Under the pieces are notes generated by a model. That model did no database searches. It saw only the letters and a list, made by a program, of their open reading frames with translations, and had not been told where the DNA came from. Of a stretch of 64,000 nt of DNA, positions 33,606 through 45,800 are shown piece by piece. The translations under genes and the position numbers were made by a program. Positions within the stretch are counted from its first letter, which is position 1. Each line of letters starts with the position of its first letter. Source of the DNA: Blastomussa wellsi (lineage: Eukaryota > Cnidaria > Anthozoa > Scleractinia > Plerogyridae); the NCBI GenBank assembly GCA_947652115.1, contig OX393562.1, positions 30,069,852 to 30,133,851 on the forward strand. The letters are read 5' to 3'.

Positions 33606-36600
33606 ATGGAGCGTCATTTTTACGACATCTTTGTTATACTGAGTTTCCTTGTCGCAGGTAAGCTTTACAGATGCTGATTTTCCCTACAATCTACACCGAG
33701 CAAAAAAAAAACTATCTTGCCTGTTGGCATTAGATTGCCTTTGCTATCCACCTGTTTCCACACAGTTCATCCCCAGATTAGTTCAGCCAGTTCAATTTCG
33801 TCTTGTTGATATCAGCCTTCGTTATAAGCTGACGGTAATTTACCATGTTTCTTCGTTGATCAAATAAAATAGAAAGATCTTGACTTTGACTGCATGGCAA
33901 TGAGGCTGATGTAGCGCTCAGACGAACTTCTCAAGACCATGGAACTGACGTTTGAGAAAGCGCAAATACCATGCTCTGTATAGGCTCTGTATACATCTTT
34001 GTTCTTTGGACAAAGAACTTGCCAACACGGGAAAATAATGTTCACTTTAACCCTGTGATGGCGACATCTGTGTTATCGATCTGGACTGGGTTTCATTCTT
34101 TGATCTGTGATAATGGCACTTACGAATTTCACTTCCTTATCCTTGTTGGCATTGAGGTTGGTGTTCTTTTGGCGACGTAGTTCCATTCCGTAGTGGTCGA
34201 TTTGAGCTTCTTCGTAAAAATACGAGGAGATGATCAGGACGCGCAATAGTTAATGTAGAGAAAGTATTCTTTGTGCTCCACTATAGAGCGAAGCATTTTG
34301 TTTCACATTGCTTGGTTGTATGCCTTGATACTTTGCACTTGTCATTCAATAACTATGTGAAAGCATAATGCTGATTTGTCACCTTGTGGGTGCTCTCTTT
34401 GGCCGCTCCTGCTTCTTTGTGATCTCTTTTACCGTATCTAGAATTAGAGGTTGGTGGTCTGGTATTTGGAAATGAAAACTTACTGTCTTTCAGACAGAAA
34501 GAAAAAAAAATACATCCGGCAGTACGTACGGAGTTATATAAGCACACGAGAAGTGTGTTTCTCTATGCACTTCTCTCGTGTTCTAAAAAGCATGCCTGAC
34601 AAAACGCAGGGATCCCATCCATGGTGGGTGGGGTGAGTTGTCGTGACTCCAAGTCGCCTCATGCTACGAAAACCGAGATACAGTGTGGGTTTGTTGACCC
34701 GAGTTCAACGCAGTACAGAAAGGCTTGGCTGTATAATTAGTTTCCGCAATTTTTCTTTCTTTCCTTAATCAACAGTACGTGGCCTTAATATAACACGATG
34801 TCTAGGACCTCACAACGACTCGTACACATGCCCCAGACTGCTCGACTCTCCTGAACGGACACACTGCTGTTTATGGAATAATCAGCCGGCTTGTTGTCTA
34901 CCGGAAGGTTCTTCATGCAGCGACAGTGCTGATAAGCGAAATTATTGCCCGGGCCCTGACCACGGGAATGAACGGACACGCTGTTGTGTATTGGATAGTC
35001 AGCCTAGTTGTTGTCTGCGGGGAGGTAATTCGTGTAGCGACAGCACTGATAAGCGAAATTATTGCCCAAGCCCTAACGATGGAAGTGAACGAACACGCTG
35101 TTGTGTATCGGGTGGCCAGCCCACTTGTTGTATCCCGAGAGGTACTTCGTGCAGTATGTATACTAATATTCGAAATTATTGCCCGGGGCCTACCGATGGG
35201 AATGATGAACGGGACTGCTGTGGAGGTGGCGGTAGCAGGCCAACATGTTGCAGGTAAACCTTCGTTATACGTTTGCGTTTACACTGTGCAAAGTTTCTTG
35301 TGTTAATTGCAGACACAAAAAGAGCAATGCTTACAATAAGGATACAATTGCAACTACAAAAAATTATAACCGCTTGTGCAAACGTTTCTTCTTTTGTTTA
35401 GTCTGTTCTTCTTCTGTTAAATTTTCGTTTATAAAAGAGCTGTAAAACCGTCATGACTGCCGTCTTTCTTTGTGCCCTGGATTGCCCGTGGATTGGGGAA
35501 TAGAGCGCTAAATTGGCCATTTTATAAACGAGTAGAGGACTGGCTGCGAATGCCTAAAATCCATTGGATTCGATTGGGTTGAAAAGTGGATCCTACTACA
35601 TGAAATAGCTTTCACTCGGATTGTGAAGTTTGAGCATGATTGGTGAAAAGATTCTAACTCTATTTCTTCAAATGCACAGTGTATCCAAGTGGTTGAATTG
35701 TTTCCATAAAGAAAACGACGCAGATCCATTCCAGATATACATACCATAATACCATTAAACACCAAGTATCACGCTTTTGGCACGAGACTCGTACTTTTCG
35801 ACCAAATCTCGCACAACCCCACCATTTGCTTCCCCAAAGGTTTGGGTGGGCAGGGATGGATCCAGTAAATCCAGAAAGAGGGGGCCGGGGCCGTTGTGTA
35901 TTAGGAGCCATACAAGACCCCATATTCACGGTAAGAAACGCCTGACGGTTGTAGTCGGAGAATACGAGCTTAATAAGTTCAATAGTTTGGTTTAATCTGC
36001 CTCAATCCTCTTTATTGCCGACTTGATATAACGAGATAACCACAGTTCTCGAGAAATTTGGCGTATTAATTCACTGCCGACCACAGGGTCCGACCCATTT
36101 ACAAACAGCATAATGGTTGATTTATTAGGCCCGGTTCAGACGCCGATCTTTTCATGAGCCGAACTCAATTCGAATTTGGACTGACCCAAATTAACTAAAG
36201 TACACCCGTTGATTCAGACGCCATTCTTTTTGGCCGTTCCTAAATACAGTTCCAGTAAAACAAGTCAAAATAATGCATTAGGATAGGTACATGAAAAGGC
36301 CATGAAAAGTACGGCGTCTGAATCAAGCCGTTCCAAAGGCGTTCCAAAGGCGAAATTCTCGGCCAAGTCAGGCGGGAAGAACGGGTGAGCCGTTCCAAAT
36401 TGAAATAGCCGTTCCAAATTGATTCAGACGCCGATCTTTTCTTGTACTTAATTCAAGGAATTAGGTTCGGCTCATGAAAAGATCGGCGTCTGAACCGGGC
36501 CTTACTTCGTCAATTGCTATTGAGTTTGAGAACAAACCGATTAGACTTCTCATGATTTATCTGTTTTCACCTTTTTCAGGGATCATCTCACTGGGCTTTG

Positions 36601-36673
36601 GATCATACTCGGAATATGGGGACTTGTTTTGGTAGTCTGGTTATCATGTTATGTTAAAAGCAAACACTGTTGA
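33606..36673 (+). CDS. Gene A: signal peptide, four six-Cys modules, one TM helix
   Basis: Three exons: 33606-33657, 34776-35253 and 36580-36673. They total 624 nt, giving 207 residues, with phases 1 and 2 and GT-AG introns. Exon 1 is a signal peptide (residues 1-17). Asn22-Ile-Thr is a likely N-glycan site. Residues 26-176 are four tandem modules starting at Cys26, 65, 104 and 143. The spacing is Cys-x9-Cys-x11-Cys-Cys-x7-Cys-Cys with 6-residue linkers, and x8 in the last gap of module 4. Pro follows the second Cys in all four. Exon 3 encodes a transmembrane helix (about 182-202) and a short Lys/His/Cys tail, so this is a type I membrane protein. From memory, the spacing equals that of the Shisa-like six-cysteine ectodomain (STMC6 superfamily). 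That relation is inferred, not searched, and no function is assigned. Gene B is its tandem paralogue. Confidence 0.85.
36128..36501. mobile_element. 374-bp MITE, 37-bp perfect TIR, TTA TSD
   Basis: Starts GGCCCGGTTCAGACGCCGAT and ends with its reverse complement; the first 37 bases of the arms are identical. Flanked by TTA at 36125-36127 and 36502-36504. A 3-bp TWA duplication is typical of PIF/Harbinger. Internal TTCAGACGCC copies recur. It lies in intron 2 of gene A. Confidence 0.92.
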
Positions 36674-36864
36674 AATGTTATGTGATTTGGGCAATGTGAG
36701 CTTTACAGACAACAACAGCAATACAATAACAACAATAATCTTCATTCGTAATCATATTGCCTGTGTTAAATTAAAAACAATATCGAAAATAAAACTACAG
36801 CACTGGCTGTCTGAAATAACCATAAGGGCTAGTGAAACCAGGCAGCCAGTAGACATCAGCATTG

Positions 36865-36870
36865 AATAAA
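36865..36870 (+). terminator. Gene A poly(A) signal
   Basis: AATAAA about 190 bases after the gene A stop codon, the first canonical hexamer there. Confidence 0.55.
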
Positions 36871-37380
36871 AAAGTCAGAAGCTACTTATTGGAGGATTTT
36901 TTGAAAATGCTTTTTCACTTTACAATACTTTTAAGGAATATCTTTCCTATATATGCCCATTCTCATGTGAAAAGAATAAAAAGAACAAGCATGCACTTAT
37001 AATTAGTAAACTGCTGTCCGTAAATATCTGCATGTGTGTCCACTTCTGTAACTACTTTGAACCAAACGGTATACCTTTGTTATTACACTCTTTTTTAAAT
37101 TTTCTTTTATTTTTATTTTCATGCACGCACGTTTCACGTCTAAGTCGCACGTGAACAACCCCATTTTGATAATACTGGTATAAAATTTGACAGTATAATA
37201 ATACAGAAAATATTTAAACATGAGTGCAGGCTCCAATTCATCCCTTTAATGGTTCTTACTGCAGTTGAGTCTGCTGTCAAATATTCTTTTGTTAGAAACG
37301 GCATAGAAACGAGGCGAAAGGGTCGATGCAAAGCACAGTTGACCCTTTCGCCTCGTCTGTATGTCAAACTGCGGATAACT
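36871..37380. other. No gene seen
   Basis: AT-rich non-coding spacer between gene A and the MITE at 37381. Confidence 0.4.
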
Positions 37381-37564
37381 GCGATCGTTTGGGATATTTC
37401 GGAATAAGAACATATTCCGGAATATATTCCGGCTATTCTGCTCCTGGGAGCAGAAAAGCAGGAATGGAAATCCAGGTATTCCGGAATGAGAATAGCTCTC
37501 AAACAAACGCTTACTCGCATTATTCCAATTATTCTTATTCCGGATTGATCCCAAACGAACGCGA
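37381..37564. mobile_element. MITE with CGTTTGGGAT ends
   Basis: Left end GCGATCGTTTGGGATATTTC; the right end reads GCGTTCGTTTGGGATCAATC on the other strand, and both continue into GGAATAAGAA. Internal ATTCCGGAATA palindromes. Confidence 0.75.
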
Positions 37565-38118
37565 TAGAGCTTTCTCTGTATGCATAACTCTTATTGTCAA
37601 TTGACAGCTGTCAAAAGAAGGTATCTGCTGACCAGTATCACATGACCCGATCGCCGTCTCAGATATAACTCGTCAAGCTCACGTGAGTTAACCGCTGACC
37701 CGGTATTGGTTTTTTTTTGTCGCGGACTCTGGTCCGAATTTGTTCCTTGTTTCGAATTTTTCTGGCATAATTTTGTCATTTTTTATGGTCATTCTCAGCG
37801 GAAAGTCTGAAATTAGAGTTGAGGTTTTAAATTATTCTTATTTTTTTATTCCCGCTATAGAATCTTTCTTGAGTAGTTGCATACGCTAGCAAATTGTAAT
37901 TGTCGTCCAGTGTGAATCAGGCTTTAGTCCGCCGGATAATTAAATTTTGTCCCTTTTGCATGCCCCGGCTGACTCCAGACACCCACAAGCCAATTCTTGG
38001 CTCCCTCGGAAAAATTCAATTAACGCTAATGATTACGTCATAATTTTACTAAGGGTGAAAGTAAAAAAGTGGGGGTTGGTGGAACCAAACGACTGTCATA
38101 ATGAGAAAAGCAAAATTA

Positions 38119-38308
38119 ATAGGTCACTTCCGAGTTCTCTTGTGCCTCAGTGTTAAAACGAGTCTAAGTGCGAAACCATTCATGCAGGTAAAATGTGTTT
38201 TACGTGCACGTTCATTTTCATGCAAAGCAAACTCATTTTTATATGAATGGTTTCGCGCTTGGACTCGTTTTGAAACAGAGGTGAAAGGGAATTCGGACAT
38301 GGCCTAAT
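38119..38308. mobile_element. MITE family R2, copy 2
   Basis: Arms of about 45 bases. The left reads AGGTCACTTCCGAGTTCTCT and the right (other strand) AGGCCATGTCCGAATTCCCT; both lead into AAAACGAGTC and GCGAAACCATTCAT. Same family as 11582-11865. Confidence 0.8.
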
Positions 38309-38877
38309 GTGTAAACGAAACTGGATTCACGTTCAATAAAGTTCACCAAAATAAGAGACAAATATATTATCAATACCTACAAAATTGACCAGCTCCAAAA
38401 GAATCGCAGAAAACCTCGACGACTTTCGTAGACTTTCGAAAACGAATTTCCCAAGCTAAGTTGTGCAAACTTGCTGTGTCTTCTCATTCTCGCCCCTAGA
38501 ATCTTTCTTATTATTGATCATCATTAGTATCATTCTTCGTTCATTGATCGAAATGACGGAATTCCCATGGAACAAGGATGTACCCATTACTAGTACGATG
38601 AAGTTGTTCGTGATTTTACGTAAGAATGTGTCGGTTCCTGTTTGTTTCATGTGCCCAATGGGCCATGTGATCGAGTCTCATTTCCCTGCCAGACAACTGT
38701 ATAGTATAATTATTCTTTCGATGTTCTGTTTATAAATCTGTTTTCGTTAGACTTTTTTAAACAAATTGGGACTCGAACTTTTCTTGAAAAAAGGGTTGAC
38801 AAGCTGTGCATCATGGATGAGATGGAATGTAAAATCATGGCCAAATACGTAACACATGAATTAACGTTATTTACGAC

Positions 38878-38980
38878 ATATTCCGCTTCCTTTCAGTAAT
38901 ATCACTGACCACTGACAATAAATTACATACCTTTTGAGTTTTTTATCTTTCCTCTGTCTTGCTGAGACAACATCAAAATT
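38878..38980 (+). promoter_or_regulatory. Gene B proximal promoter
   Basis: Shares the TTCCGCTT/CAGTAAT/CACTGAC block and an ACATCAAA block just before the ATG with gene A. The TATATAA of gene A is replaced by AATAAATTACATA. Confidence 0.45.
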
Positions 38981-40854
38981 ATGATGGGAAGCGAATTGAA
39001 CCAAATATTTGTTATCCTGATTTTCTTGAAAGCAGGTAAGCTCCTCTCTCTACTGTCAAATGTCAGGATACTTTTTTACGAATAGCAAAACGTTTTGGCT
39101 TTGTGGATGCCTTTACATATCTTCGTTGCCCTGACTCGTACCCAGTCGTCTCTTATTGTCATCATCCATCACGTTTTGTCATTCTCGCATATGGGGACGA
39201 GTCAGTTTGTTGCCCAGGTGGCACTGAATTCGCACTTCCGTAATATAGACTAATGCAGAACTGTAATTTACCGTGTTTCGTTAATTCGCATTTGTTCTTC
39301 AGTGGGCATGTTCTCTTGTCAGTCTCCATGCAGCTCAGATTTCGCTCTTTTCGGTGCTAAAAGACAGGAATAATGTCTTGGCTGGAAAAGAGACCTGGAA
39401 AAAGATAAAGTGTAGAGTGCTTTGGCAGATCCTTATCGAGCTTTAGTAGATTCCAAATTTATTATAAGCACATCCATTCTCTTTTGTTAGTGACTTTCTC
39501 TTGTGTTAACCAACAGCGCGTGGCTTCAATATAACACGATGCGTAGGACCTTACAGCGATTCATACATATGCCCCAGACTGTCCGACCCTCCTGAATGGA
39601 CACACTGCTGTCTATGGAAGGGTCAATCCGCTTGTTGTCTACCGGGAGGTTCATCGTGCAGCGACAGTGCTGATATCCGCAATTATTGCCCGGGCCCTAA
39701 CAACGAGAATTAACTGACGCACTGTTGTGTATGGAATAGTCAGCCCACTTGTTGTCTACCGGGAAGATCTCCATGCAGTGGCAGTGATGATAAGCGAAAT
39801 TATTGCCCCGGCCCCAACTATACGAGTGAACGAACGCAATGTTGTACATGGAACAGTTTACCTAATTGTTGTCTCCCGGGAGGTTCTTCATGCGACAAAA
39901 CTCATTTCCGGGATTATTGCCCAGGTTCTGACGATGGGCCCAATGATCGGCTTTGTTGTGGCGAGTTTGAGAAAGAGTGTTGGAGGTAAGACCCAATTCA
40001 AACGTCGCAGTTCTACTGTTAAAAGTCGCCGTTTCAATTGGCTTTCGAATTTAGAAAGGCGTTGCACTGGTGCTATGTCTTCCTGGATGCAGCAGATATG
40101 AAACAAGCAACTGCGACACGATCCCGCTCACGGTGAGCCTACCAATTTAAGAAATTGGAAAACGATGCCTGAAAATTAAACATTCAAGGATTTACAGTTC
40201 AGCTAACTCAACCGGGGCCACCTAACGCTTTTTAACCAATCACAAGAAGAGTTCAGAACAAGAGAATCGAAGCTTTTTCATCAGTGGTAAATTTTCTACC
40301 CTCAATGTGATTTGTCTGCTGATGAGAAAACTCTGATTCTTTTGTTCTAAACTCGTCTTGTGATTGGTCTTGTGAGCGCCCTGGGGACGAGGTTGACCCT
40401 TGAAATTTCCGTAGGTGGTACAAATGGCTAGATTTCGTTGAGCCATGGTTCAATCTTGTCCCAACAGCCCAGTGTGCTTTTGGTCAGCAACTCCGATTTT
40501 TTAGGCATGCGCAGAGCGTTCATTATCGATTTCAGTCATTGAACATTCTCGTCCCAGATGTCGCGATCCTTTTGGTCAGTACCAAGAATCACGACCTCTG
40601 CCGGCCACATCCGGTGAGATTCCGGTCCAGAAGGTTAATCTAATCAAGATTATCAATCTAATCAAGTTTCAATTTTCATGATCAAATTACGCATTTAAAA
40701 CACGTTGCTTTTATTATAATATTATTTATTCCGTGTTCATCTTTTTTTCAGAGAATTGAACGCGACTGATTGGATCATAGTAGGAGTAGTCATGTTTGTT
40801 CTTGTAGCTGGGATAGTTCTGGGCTGTTGGAAGCCGCAATGCTTTCACGAATAG
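38981..40854 (+). pseudogene. Gene B: paralogue of gene A with a premature stop
   Basis: Same three-exon layout as gene A: 38981-39035, 39517-39985 and 40752-40854, 627 nt with identical phases (1 and 2). It has a signal-peptide exon, an Asn-Ile-Thr site, four six-Cys modules and a final exon with a transmembrane helix and a Cys/His tail. Codon 84 (39711-39713) is TAA where gene A has GAA, inside module 2; the rest of the frame is open and the splice sites are intact. Module 4 is altered: one residue shorter between its first two Cys, and it ends Cys-Trp rather than Cys-Cys. It would give either a secreted 83-residue product with one complete module, or be a young pseudogene. A base-call error or polymorphism is also possible. 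Confidence 0.75.
40234..40369. mobile_element. Foldback MITE in gene B intron 2
   Basis: AACCAATCACAAGAAGAGTT at the left pairs with AACCAATCACAAGACGAGTT (other strand) at the right, continuing into AGAACAA[GA]AGAATC. Confidence 0.75.
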
Positions 40855-40942
40855 TCTTTTCAACAGCTCTAAGCTCACATTTGTTCAATCGAATTTCTCG
40901 TGGCATGTTTCCCGACTTGTTATCAACGGAATGGTTTCTGAA

Positions 40943-40948
40943 AATAAA
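40943..40948 (+). terminator. Gene B poly(A) signal
   Basis: AATAAA about 90 bases after the gene B stop codon. Confidence 0.5.
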
Positions 40949-41650
40949 AAAAACATTGGTCTCGCATGGTTAAACTCTCTAAACACGACAATATGAGTAA
41001 ACGCAAAACTGTTTAAAGGGCCCTAGTCAGCCACACTTTTGTTATTGTTTACATGTGAGAACTTCAGTGTTATATTTTTTAAGAAACTTGCTAAAGGCAA
41101 TTTAAACACTTCCAGTAACAACCTACAGCAATGCAATACGATTTTGCCTCACCATACATTTTCCATAATGAGGCTCACTTGGACCCTTTAAACTATCAAT
41201 ATGAGTAGCGACTACGATTATTTCTGCTCCCCCTGGATGGGATTCTATTTGCTCAAATTACATCAAAGTAAATTTACTTTTTGAACTAAAATCCCCGAGC
41301 TTGATCTACAAGATGATGTAAATTGCTGACGTCATCTGACGTCACGTCACAAGAACCGGCATCTTTTATCCGCCATCTTGGGTTTTACTATTTTCTTTAA
41401 AAAAATCAGAAAATAATTAAAGAATCAAGTAAAAAATTTAAGGCTACTGAAATGTAGAAATCGGCCTTAAGTGTCCTCATGGCCACGATGAGGATGAGTG
41501 TGTGTGAATGTGAAATGCAGAAATATGAAATGGCCAAACTTGCATGTTTACGTGGTAATGTCAAAATTCCAAATGGTAGACAATTTAAAAAAAATATATT
41601 GATTTTTTTTCAGTAGGGGGGTTTGGTTATGGTCACGTTTAAAACGGAGT
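40949..41650. other. No gene seen
   Basis: Non-coding. Contains paired TGACGTCA-like sites at 41327-41350. Confidence 0.4.
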
Positions 41651-42100
41651 AGCGCTTAATTGCAGGAATGGCTCCGGGCTCGGAATACACTGGGAACGAG
41701 TTTGGTTAGCTAAATTAGACTACAAAATCACCCTGGTTAGCCTATTATAACACTGCGGTTAGCCTACTAAGCAATCCGGTTAGCCTACTGAGCACTGCGG
41801 TTTGCCTATTAAGCAATCCGGTTAGCCTACTTTTGCATTCCGGTTAGCCTACTAAGCACTGCGGTTATGCGGTTAGCTCTCAAGAATGGTAAGGGTAACA
41901 CGATAAAATCTTAAAATTTTCGGTGCTCGGCAGCCGGGCCTCGGTAGTGTAGTGGTTAGTAGGAATAGCTCGTGTTTTGAGTGTCCCGGGATCGATTCCA
42001 CCTCTGTGCTTTTATAATTGACTTTGTTCTTTTCTCTTTATTAGACGAAAAAATCAAAGTCTAAAAAGTGTCCCGGACCCATTCCTGCATTTAACGCCAC
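41651..42100. mobile_element. Composite MITE with a 24-bp tandem repeat and a tRNA-like core
   Basis: Inverted ends: AGCGCTTAATTGCAGGAATG on the left and GGCGTTAAATGCAGGAATGG (other strand) on the right, both followed by a TCCGGG block. Inside, 41735-41880 is a tandem run of GGTTAGCCTACTAAGCA[CA]T[GC]C units. Bases 41941-42010 resemble a tRNA, with TAGTGTAGTGGTTAG and a B-box-like GGGATCGATTCC. Confidence 0.7.
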
Positions 42101-42469
42101 GTAAAAACGGAATTGCGACATTCGCATGTACGTGTTATGAGTTGTTACGTAATGTCAAATGAACGAATCAGTGACCACAGACCGACTAACTACCGAACCG
42201 TATAACTACTTTCGACAGTTGAGAATGAAACATACCATAACTGTTTTTTTTTTCTTGCTAAACAAAAATCAATCCTCTTTAATTTTACATTTTTTATAAA
42301 TATTTGTTTGTGTTTTCACTCTCTTTGCAGTGATTTGCATGCGACTAACAAAATATGGTATTGAAATCAAAATTTTAATTATTTGAAATATAAAATCGAG
42401 TATTGTTGATGAAATTCAATAACTTCTATTCTATAAAATGATTCGCCTAACTGGGCATGAACTGTGGTG

Positions 42470-42685
42470 CAGGCTTAATGTCACGCTGTACGTAAGAGCC
42501 GTCGAACAAAAGATATAACTGAGATAATTATGATTGACTTCTGTTTTCAAAACGAAGGGTACTATCGAGCTGAAAATTTGCGAAAAATATATATTTTTTA
42601 TTAGCCTTGCACCTGGTGGCAACGAAAATTTAGCAGGCCTAGCGAATTTTGATTTCAGAATTTAATGACGTCACATGAAAACCAA
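42470..42685 (+). repeat. Family R3, copy upstream of gene C
   Basis: Counterpart of 32640-32845. It ends in ATGACGTCACATGAAAACC, about 185 bases before the gene C ATG, and therefore places a TGACGTCA palindrome in its promoter region. Confidence 0.5.
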
Positions 42686-42867
42686 GAATTGTGAAGTAAA
42701 TCACACATGCGTAAATATAGCGCTTGTTGGCAAATATATTTTATAATTGTGTGTTTTTATTTGCCTCCAAACCAGACTGGTAGCTTGCAGGGGCATGTCT
42801 TAAAACCCACATCGCATATATCACATTTTTAACACTGCAGAAATTTTCAAGTGACTGCTTTCTATCG

Positions 42868-45800
42868 ATGATGGGCAAAGCAAATAAGTTTGTCCTTTCC
42901 GTGATATTTGTTTTGATTTCATTTGCATTTGGCGAAGGTAAGTAAATATTTGACTTTCGCCTGTTTTAAAACTTAATTTAACGCGATTTTAAATGCGGTT
43001 AGCCTTGTTGGAATATCTTTGGCTGATGCCAATTAGACAACACTGCTCGGTCATGATGGAAAGCCAAAATATTTACACAGTCGCCATATAGCTGCTCCCT
43101 CCACACTGAACTGCATTGGATATTCACGAAAAACGAACTGTATTCAAATGAATGTGAAATTTTGGACACAAACAGCTCGAAAGTAGCGCCTTTCTACTTG
43201 CAGAAAACTTCTTAGCCTGTTCCAGGCTCTCAGATTTTGTGGTACGCGAAGAAAAGATAAGATACGAAGAAAAGATACGCGAGCGAAGCGACCACCTCTT
43301 TGCTGTTCCGCTCGCTTCGCTCGCTTTTCTTTTCTTCGCGTGCCCAACTATCTGAGAGCCTATAACAGGCAAAAAACTACTGTGTGATAGCTAAACCGGC
43401 GCTGTTACGTATTTGATTTTCACACCCACTTGTACATCAAGAACAAAGGTTCGTACTGTTCATTAGGATATCGTGACATTTCGAGGACAGACACACCATC
43501 AGCGGCGATGTTTTCTTTAAAGAAAACTGACCCCTTTCGCAAACTACACCACAACAACATGTTTCTGGTTACAGGAGTTATGTTCAATTGATATAATAGG
43601 AACAGCTTGTTTTCATTTCGTTTTGTTTTCAAAAAAATCCTAAAAATTCACGTTCCTTAAACCCTTATTTCATCACGTGCGATCAACTTGTAAATTCCTC
43701 TCACAAATCGATGGATGAGTTCACATTGAAAGTAGAGTTCAAGTACTGTAGCACTTCAGGAATGAACCAATAAAATTTCAGTTGGCCATCAATTTTACGA
43801 TAAAGTAACTTTTTCCTATTTTACTCTTTTAAAACATTTGCAATGCGTGGAGAGGAGTTCGTAGTTTTCGGAATGGAATTATTTCATCCAGCCAGATGTT
43901 TTTCCAAGGCTTTCATTCGCTTGATAACCTACTACCTGTCAAGAGTCTGTCAACGTTCCCTGACCAAGGCTAATTGAAACAGTTAAAATATCCAATTTGC
44001 TGAAAAACGTGATAAAACTATCCAGCTCAAGCAAGACAGCTTTGACCTTCGTACATTTAGCACGCTCTTCCGGCGAATGAAATTTTCTCCTATTGGTCGC
44101 GCGAACGAAGGGGCGCAGACCTTTGCCTCAGTAAACTGATGCGGGAGCAGTTCCCATACAGGATCCCTCCGTGGTTGAATCTCGTTTCGCAAACTTCCAC
44201 GTTACAAATTCCAGTCAGAGCACCTTTCCCCCTTGGACGGACTTGTCCAAGAAAAATTGAGTATATTTGTGTTCTATTATAATTTCCTCCCCGTCTCATG
44301 CAACCATTGTTTTTCTTTTGGTTTATAAAAGTTTGCTAGAAAGCCGACAGTGCACTGTTGAATTACAATGTTCTTTTCACAATGACAGATTCACTCAGAA
44401 CATATAACACACAAGAAGGATGTAACGCAACACTAGTCTGCAACCTGCCAGGGAATGTCACGTGGGTATATACAGCTACATCGCAAAAAATTGAAGGTCA
44501 GACATTGTCCTATTATATTCTAGGCCACAATATATTCTAATATATTCCTTTTATATTTATTTGTAAGCACAACAGCAAGTACAGGTATTTGCAGCAACAA
44601 CAGCCGCTTTATTTAACAAATACAGGAGCCTATAAGCCATGCTGATGCATTATACTGTCATAAAACACAACGGCCATTTGAGAACATGAGGGAAATGTAG
44701 AAAACACGAGCCGCAGGCGATTGTTTCTACATTTCCCTCGTGTTCTCAAATTTCCGTAGCGTTTATGACAGTATAATACACGGCTAAGGCTTCTTCCTTT
44801 ACTTAACACCTAGACTGTACGTGTACAGGTTGCAAGACGCTCGAAATATTTTTGTCTGTTCACTAAATCCACGAATGGCTCTTTCCGTGGTTGTCCTCCT
44901 CTGTCCCTTACAAATCAAGCAAGAAACTTGAATTTATTCTCTGTTTATTTACTTTTTTAATTTATCTTCTTACAGGGCCAAGATTCCAAACTTCGACACA
45001 TGCCTTCTTCTCCACTTTATCAATTGTCGATGTCTCTAAAAACGATGGCAGTAACCTTACTTGTTTGGCGGAGGGACATAACCTAACTGTAAACGTTAAA
45101 GGTATAGCTTTTTCTGTCATTATAAACAGCTTCTTCCTTGACTTTCGAGAGTGTACTGTTTTGGAGAGCGTTCTGTAATTTTCAGCCAATCAGAGATTGT
45201 CAAATCTGACAAATCTGAAGTCGGTCTTGGACTTCCTGTGTTAGCCGAGTGAATTCTCGATGCAGGGAATCGCGGGCTGTGGGCTCGAGAATGTCAGAAA
45301 TCAGAAATCAATTCGCCGCAGATATGCAGAAGAGTGTCAAAGGACCTTCAAGATCGTTTGAGAAATTTAGAAAACTCCAGGCTGGCGTTCTTGTTCATTA
45401 AATTTTGTCTCCCCGTCCTATTTTATGACACACAATAGATGGCTCTTTATTTGCGAAGTACTGGAAAGGTATTCAAAGGCGGCAGACCACAGTCTCAATA
45501 TTGGCTCCTGTAAAAAATATCTAATTGCCATAACCGTTCATCAATAGGATGCCTAAAATGCTTGTAATTCCACAATTGGTTTCGGCTTTAACTGATCAGT
45601 AGTAATAGTAATTAATTGGGCCTTGTCTCATACAATTCAAGGTGTAATCGGGCTAGCAGTGCAAGCACGATCTCTCCTTAAGCTGTACGACACGACGATG
45701 AACCTCGCTCCCTTAATTAAGGCAGTTAAGACAACTAGACTTTGGCCTTTCGTTAATGGTCGAATAAATGGTGTTCTTAATATTCTTGTAGTTCCTCTAC

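Noticed and set aside
34926..35306. Alternative 126-codon frame over gene A exon 2
   Set aside because: It is the shadow frame of the Cys-rich exon. The repeat spacing, signal exon and phases all support the other frame.
39727..40101. Alternative 124-codon frame over gene B exon 2
   Set aside because: It is a shadow frame, made visible only because the true frame has a stop at 39711.
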